From Bombiscardovia asteroides_K (GTDB lineage: Bacteria; Actinomycetota; Actinomycetes; Actinomycetales; Bifidobacteriaceae), in contig NZ_CP181447.1 of the NCBI RefSeq assembly GCF_048001765.1, positions 868,001-932,000 on the forward strand: a stretch of 64,000 nt of DNA. Direction: 5' to 3'. Numbering within the stretch: position 1 is the first letter of the stretch; each line of letters opens with the position of its first letter. The notes beneath the pieces are model-generated. The model was given only the letters and a program-made list of their open reading frames with translations, was not told the origin of the DNA and did no database searches. A program made the position numbers and the translations under genes. This document shows positions 60,588 to 64,000 of this stretch, in pieces.

Positions 60588-61418
60588 ATGTTTGCACGCA
60601 GGATTGCGGCGGCTCTGCTGGCACTGGTTCTGGCGGTGCCCCTGAGCGGGTGCGGATCGCAGGAGGATTCCTACCGTGCGGGTTCCATCGGTCCCAAGAT
60701 CAGCGTGGGCATCTCCTTCGACCAGCCTGGACTTGGATTCGCCCAGTCCGGCCAGTACCGGGGACTGGATGTGGACGTGGCCCAGTATGTGGTCCACGAG
60801 CTTGGATACGCCGAGTCGCAGATCGTTTTCCGCCAGGTGAAGCCTGCGAACCGCGAGCGCATGCTCGAACAGGGCCAGGTGGACATGGTTGTGGCCGGCT
60901 ACTCCATCACCCAGGAACGGCAGAAGCTGGTGGATTTCGCCGGGCCCTATCTGGCTGCCGGGCAGGATTTGCTGGTTCGCCGCACCCAGAACGACATCGC
61001 TGGAGTGGAGGATCTGGCCCAAAAGCGGGTCTGTGTGGCAGCGGGATCCACCTCCGGGGCACTGGTGCGCTCGCTGGCCCCGGATGCCCAGGTCCAGGAG
61101 CGGGATGAGTTCCCCGAGTGCATCACGGCCCTGCTCAGCGGGGATGCGGATGCTGCCAGTGGTGATGACTTCGCCCTGGCTGGCCTGGCTCATGTTCGTG
61201 GTGGCGGCCAGTTGCGCCTGGTCGGCAAGCCCTTCTCCCATGAACGGTACGGCATTGGCGTGCCCCACGGGGATCCTGAGCTGGTGGACGTCATCGACCA
61301 GGCCCTGAAGAGGATGATGCGGGACGGATCATTCAAGGCTGCCCTGAGCCGGGCATCCAAGTCGATTGGTTTCTCCGTGGATGGCGCCGCCCGCACCCTG
61401 CAGCCTGGCGATCACTGA
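60588..61418 (+). CDS. glutamate-type substrate-binding lipoprotein without transporter genes
   Basis: A 276-residue family-3 solute-binding protein: signal peptide, lipobox LSGC (Cys22), then KISVGISFDQPGLGF, GLDVDVAQYVVHELGY and AGYSITQERQKLVDFAGPY. It is closely similar along its length to the GluB-like protein at 6210, so it probably presents the same or a related amino acid to that permease complex. It may be co-transcribed with corA (9-bp gap). No ATPase or permease lies next to it. Confidence 0.88.
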   Translation: MFARRIAAALLALVLAVPLSGCGSQEDSYRAGSIGPKISVGISFDQPGLGFAQSGQYRGLDVDVAQYVVHELGYAESQIVFRQVKPANRERMLEQGQVDMVVAGYSITQERQKLVDFAGPYLAAGQDLLVRRTQNDIAGVEDLAQKRVCVAAGSTSGALVRSLAPDAQVQERDEFPECITALLSGDADAASGDDFALAGLAHVRGGGQLRLVGKPFSHERYGIGVPHGDPELVDVIDQALKRMMRDGSFKAALSRASKSIGFSVDGAARTLQPGDH

Positions 61419-61480
61419 GCACGGATTCCGCCAGGATGACGGATGCTGGACATCAGCCTGGCCGTGTCCATGTGAATGGC

Positions 61481-61486
61481 GATAAT
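61481..61486 (+). promoter_or_regulatory. candidate leuS -10 element, leaderless transcript
   Basis: GATAAT is one mismatch from TATAAT. Seven bases separate it from the leuS ATG at 61494, so transcription would begin at or next to the start codon. No Shine-Dalgarno is present before leuS. The -35 region is poor. Confidence 0.5.
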
Positions 61487-61493
61487 TCACCAT

Positions 61494-64000
61494 ATGAACG
61501 CGAACGAAGACAGGGATCATCAGCAGACCCAGGAATCCAATCAGCCTCAATTCCGCTACGATGCCGCCATGGCTCAGACCATCGAGGAGCACTGGCAGCA
61601 GCGCTGGGACAAGGAGGGCACCTTCTGGGCCGCCAACACCAAGGGTGACCTGACGGATGCCCACGGAGATCACGCTGGAGGCCGCAGTCCCTACTTTGTC
61701 ATCGACATGTTCCCCTATCCTTCGGGTAAGGGCCTGCATGTGGGCCACCCCCTGGGCTACATCGCCACAGACGTGGTCAGCCGCTACCACCGGATGAAGG
61801 GGGAGAACGTCCTGCACGCCATGGGCTACGATGCCTTCGGTCTGCCCGCCGAGCAGTACGCCGTCCAGACCGGCCAGCATCCCAGAGTCACCACCGAGCA
61901 GAACATCGCCAACATGCGCTGGCAGCTGCATCGGCTGGGACTCAGCTTCGACGATCGCCGCTCCTTCGCCACCATCGATACCGACTATGTGCGCTGGACC
62001 CAGTGGATCTTCTCGCGCATCTACGAGTCCTGGTACGACCCCGACTACCGCCGTGCCGACGGGGGGATGGGCTCGGCCAGGCCCATCAGCGAACTGGTCG
62101 AGGCCTTCAAGTCCGGAAGCAGGCCCATTCCAGGCCATCCCGGCGCTTCTTGGGAGGAGCTGGACGAGGCTGAGCGCTCCGAGGTGCTCAACGACTTCCG
62201 CCTGGCCTACATCTCGCGCTCGCCGGTCAACTGGTGCCCCGGGCTGGGCACGGTCCTGGCCAACGAGGAGGTGACCGCCGAAGGACGCTCCGAGCGGGGC
62301 AACTACCCGGTCTACCAGCGCGAGCTCAAGCAGTGGTCCATGCGCATCACCGCCTACGGCCACCGGCTTCTGGAGGATCTGGACATTCTGGACTGGCCCG
62401 AAAAGGTCAAGCTCATGCAGCGCAACTGGATCGGGGAGTCGCACGGGGCTTCGGTGGACTTCGCCGTGCCCAGCCCTGACGGCGATCAGACCATGGAGGT
62501 CTACACCACCCGTCCCGACACGCTTTTCGGCGCCACCTTCGCCGTGGTCTCTCCCGAGCATGACCTGCTCCAGCACCTGCCCGAAGAGTGGCCCGAGGAC
62601 GTGCCCGAGCAGTGGAAGGGCGGCTATGCCAATCCCACGGAGGGTGTACAGGCCTATCGGAGGGCCGCCGAAGCCAAGACCGCCAAGGATCGTGTGGACG
62701 AGGGCGGAGTCAAGACCGGCCTGTTTACCGGGCTGTATGCGGTCAACCCCATCACCGGGGCCAAGCTGCCCATCTTCACTGCCGACTACGTGCTGATGGA
62801 CTACGGCACCGGAGCCATCATGGCTGTGCCCGGTGGCGATCAGCGCGATTACGACTTCGCCGTCAAGTACGGCCTGCCCGTCGTCTACACGGTCAGCCCA
62901 CTGGCTGATTCCGGCCAGACCCTGGACGACTACCGGGGCAAGGCGCCTTTCGTCTCCCACGACGGCATTGTGGTCAACTCTTCGGTCCGGGCCACCCAGG
63001 CCGCTGGCGACCAGCTCAGCCTGGACGGCCTGCGGGTTGACCAGGCCATCGAGAAGGTCACTGCCTGGCTGGAGTCTGCCGGGGTGGGCCATGGGACGGT
63101 TTCCTACCGGCTGCGCGACTGGCTCTTTTCACGTCAGCGCTACTGGGGCGAGCCTTTCCCGGTGGTCTATGACGACCAGGGCCTGCCCCATCTGCTGCCC
63201 GACGATCAGCTGCCGGTGGCCCTGCCGGACGTGCCCGACTATTCGCCCAAGACCTTCGACCCCGAGGATGCCCAATCCAGCCCGGAGGCACCGCTGAGCC
63301 GCAACCAGGACTGGGTGAACGTGACCCTGGACCTGGGTGACGGGCCCAAGGTCTACCACAGGGACACCAACACCATGCCCAACTGGGCCGGCTCCTGCTG
63401 GTACTACATGCGCTACATCGATCCCAAGGATGACCGGCACATGGTTGATCCGGAGGAATACGACTACTGGCTTGGACCCAAGCACAATGCCACGGCCGGG
63501 GAGTCAGGCGGTGTCGACCTCTACGTGGGCGGCGTGGAGCACGCGGTGCTGCACCTGCTCTATGCCCGCTTCTGGCACAAGGTCCTCTATGATCTGGGTT
63601 ACGTCTCGTCCAAGGAGCCCTTCCACAAGCTCTTCAACCAGGGGATGATCCAGGCCTACGCCTACACGGACCAGCGCGGCCAGTACGTGCCCGCCGCCGA
63701 GGTGGAGGAGCATGAGGAGGGCGGCAAGGTCAGCTACACCTGGCAGGGTCAACCGGTCAACCGCGAGTTCGGCAAGATGGGCAAGAGCCTCAAGAACATC
63801 ATCACCCCCGACGACATGTACCGCACCTACGGGGCCGACACCTTCCGCCTCTACGAGATGAGCATGGGTCCCCTGGACGAATCCAGGCCCTGGAACACAC
63901 GCAACGTGGTGGGTGGCATGCGCTTCCTGCAGCGGCTCTGGCGCAATGTTGTGGACGAGCAGACCGGCGAGGTGGTCCTGGACGAGGGTGAACCCGACCA
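61494..64000 (+). CDS. leuS: leucine--tRNA ligase (3' end beyond window)
   Basis: Class Ia synthetase; 835 codons are present and the frame is still open at the window end (full length usually 950-1000 in this group). The HIGH motif is HVGH (82-85, in FPYPSGKGLHVGHPLGY), and the KMSKS loop reads KMGKS (761-765). The CP1 editing domain lies between about 265 and 470 (TTRPDTLFGATF, DYGTGAIMAVPGGDQRD). Asp in the last segment and T-rich TTRPDT suggest active editing. Start ATG has no ribosome-binding site; an ATG 25 codons later (MAQTIEEHW) is an alternative. Confidence 0.95.
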   Translation, partial: MNANEDRDHQQTQESNQPQFRYDAAMAQTIEEHWQQRWDKEGTFWAANTKGDLTDAHGDHAGGRSPYFVIDMFPYPSGKGLHVGHPLGYIATDVVSRYHRMKGENVLHAMGYDAFGLPAEQYAVQTGQHPRVTTEQNIANMRWQLHRLGLSFDDRRSFATIDTDYVRWTQWIFSRIYESWYDPDYRRADGGMGSARPISELVEAFKSGSRPIPGHPGASWEELDEAERSEVLNDFRLAYISRSPVNWCPGLGTVLANEEVTAEGRSERGNYPVYQRELKQWSMRITAYGHRLLEDLDILDWPEKVKLMQRNWIGESHGASVDFAVPSPDGDQTMEVYTTRPDTLFGATFAVVSPEHDLLQHLPEEWPEDVPEQWKGGYANPTEGVQAYRRAAEAKTAKDRVDEGGVKTGLFTGLYAVNPITGAKLPIFTADYVLMDYGTGAIMAVPGGDQRDYDFAVKYGLPVVYTVSPLADSGQTLDDYRGKAPFVSHDGIVVNSSVRATQAAGDQLSLDGLRVDQAIEKVTAWLESAGVGHGTVSYRLRDWLFSRQRYWGEPFPVVYDDQGLPHLLPDDQLPVALPDVPDYSPKTFDPEDAQSSPEAPLSRNQDWVNVTLDLGDGPKVYHRDTNTMPNWAGSCWYYMRYIDPKDDRHMVDPEEYDYWLGPKHNATAGESGGVDLYVGGVEHAVLHLLYARFWHKVLYDLGYVSSKEPFHKLFNQGMIQAYAYTDQRGQYVPAAEVEEHEEGGKVSYTWQGQPVNREFGKMGKSLKNIITPDDMYRTYGADTFRLYEMSMGPLDESRPWNTRNVVGGMRFLQRLWRNVVDEQTGEVVLDEGEPD

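Overview
The window looks like a stretch of chromosome from a Bifidobacterium, or a very close relative in the Bifidobacteriaceae. The DNA is GC-rich and almost fully coding. Gene order at the left end (RelA C-terminus, DUF349 protein, hisS, aspS, gluABCD-type glutamate transporter) is the one I associate with bifidobacteria. A pyruvate formate-lyase/activase pair, clpP1-clpP2, a YtrA-type regulator with an ABC exporter, and frequent GTG/TTG starts fit the same lineage. The species cannot be fixed from sequence reading alone; features such as a lone vsr suggest it is not simply B. longum.

Layout. 1-5.2 kb: end of relA, then a divergently arranged DUF349 protein and hisS-aspS. 5.3-9 kb: glutamate-type ABC importer (ATPase, lipoprotein, two permeases). 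9-11.6 kb: DUF3516 helicase. 11.6-14 kb: a second amino-acid ABC importer whose binding protein and permease are fused. 14.2-17.2 kb: rarA and a sugar-porter-like MFS carrier, facing a MarR regulator. 18.2-23.8 kb: HAD phosphatase; a minus-strand run tetR-yccF-cyclophilin-vsr-oxidoreductase; and a divergent DHA2-type drug exporter. 23.9-29.4 kb: NAD synthetase, a small protein, pflB and pflA. 29.8-38.2 kb: RNase D, trigger factor, clpP1-clpP2, clpX, nadK, recN. 38.6-40.7 kb: YtrA-like regulator with ABC ATPase and permease. 40.7-53.4 kb: thrC, glyA, proA, conserved hypothetical, nadD, prs, tRNA-Gln, HAD, glmU, rsfS, phosphoglycerate-mutase-like protein, membrane protein, gldA. 53.5-57 kb: ADP-ribosylglycohydrolase / NCS1 permease / PfkB kinase operon. 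57.4-64 kb: tRNA-Ala, 2-hydroxyacid dehydrogenase, DUF1287 protein, CorA, a lone glutamate-type binding lipoprotein, and leuS running off the end.

How the genes work together. Most of the window is housekeeping: tRNA charging, protein folding and proteolysis (tig-clpP1P2-clpX), NAD(P) synthesis (nadD, nadE, nadK), DNA repair (rarA, recN, vsr) and nitrogen import. Fermentation is represented by pflBA and gldA, and both promoter regions carry the same TGTGA-N6-TCAC type palindrome, which suggests a common Crp- or Rex-type regulator.

The least ordinary parts are the three-gene nucleoside-like salvage operon at 53.5-57 kb, a lone vsr inside a TetR-led operon, an 80-bp tract of five 16-bp repeats after pflA, a palindromic divergent promoter at hisS, and a membrane protein with a duplicated threonine motif. 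No insertion sequences, prophage genes, rRNA or CRISPR arrays were seen.
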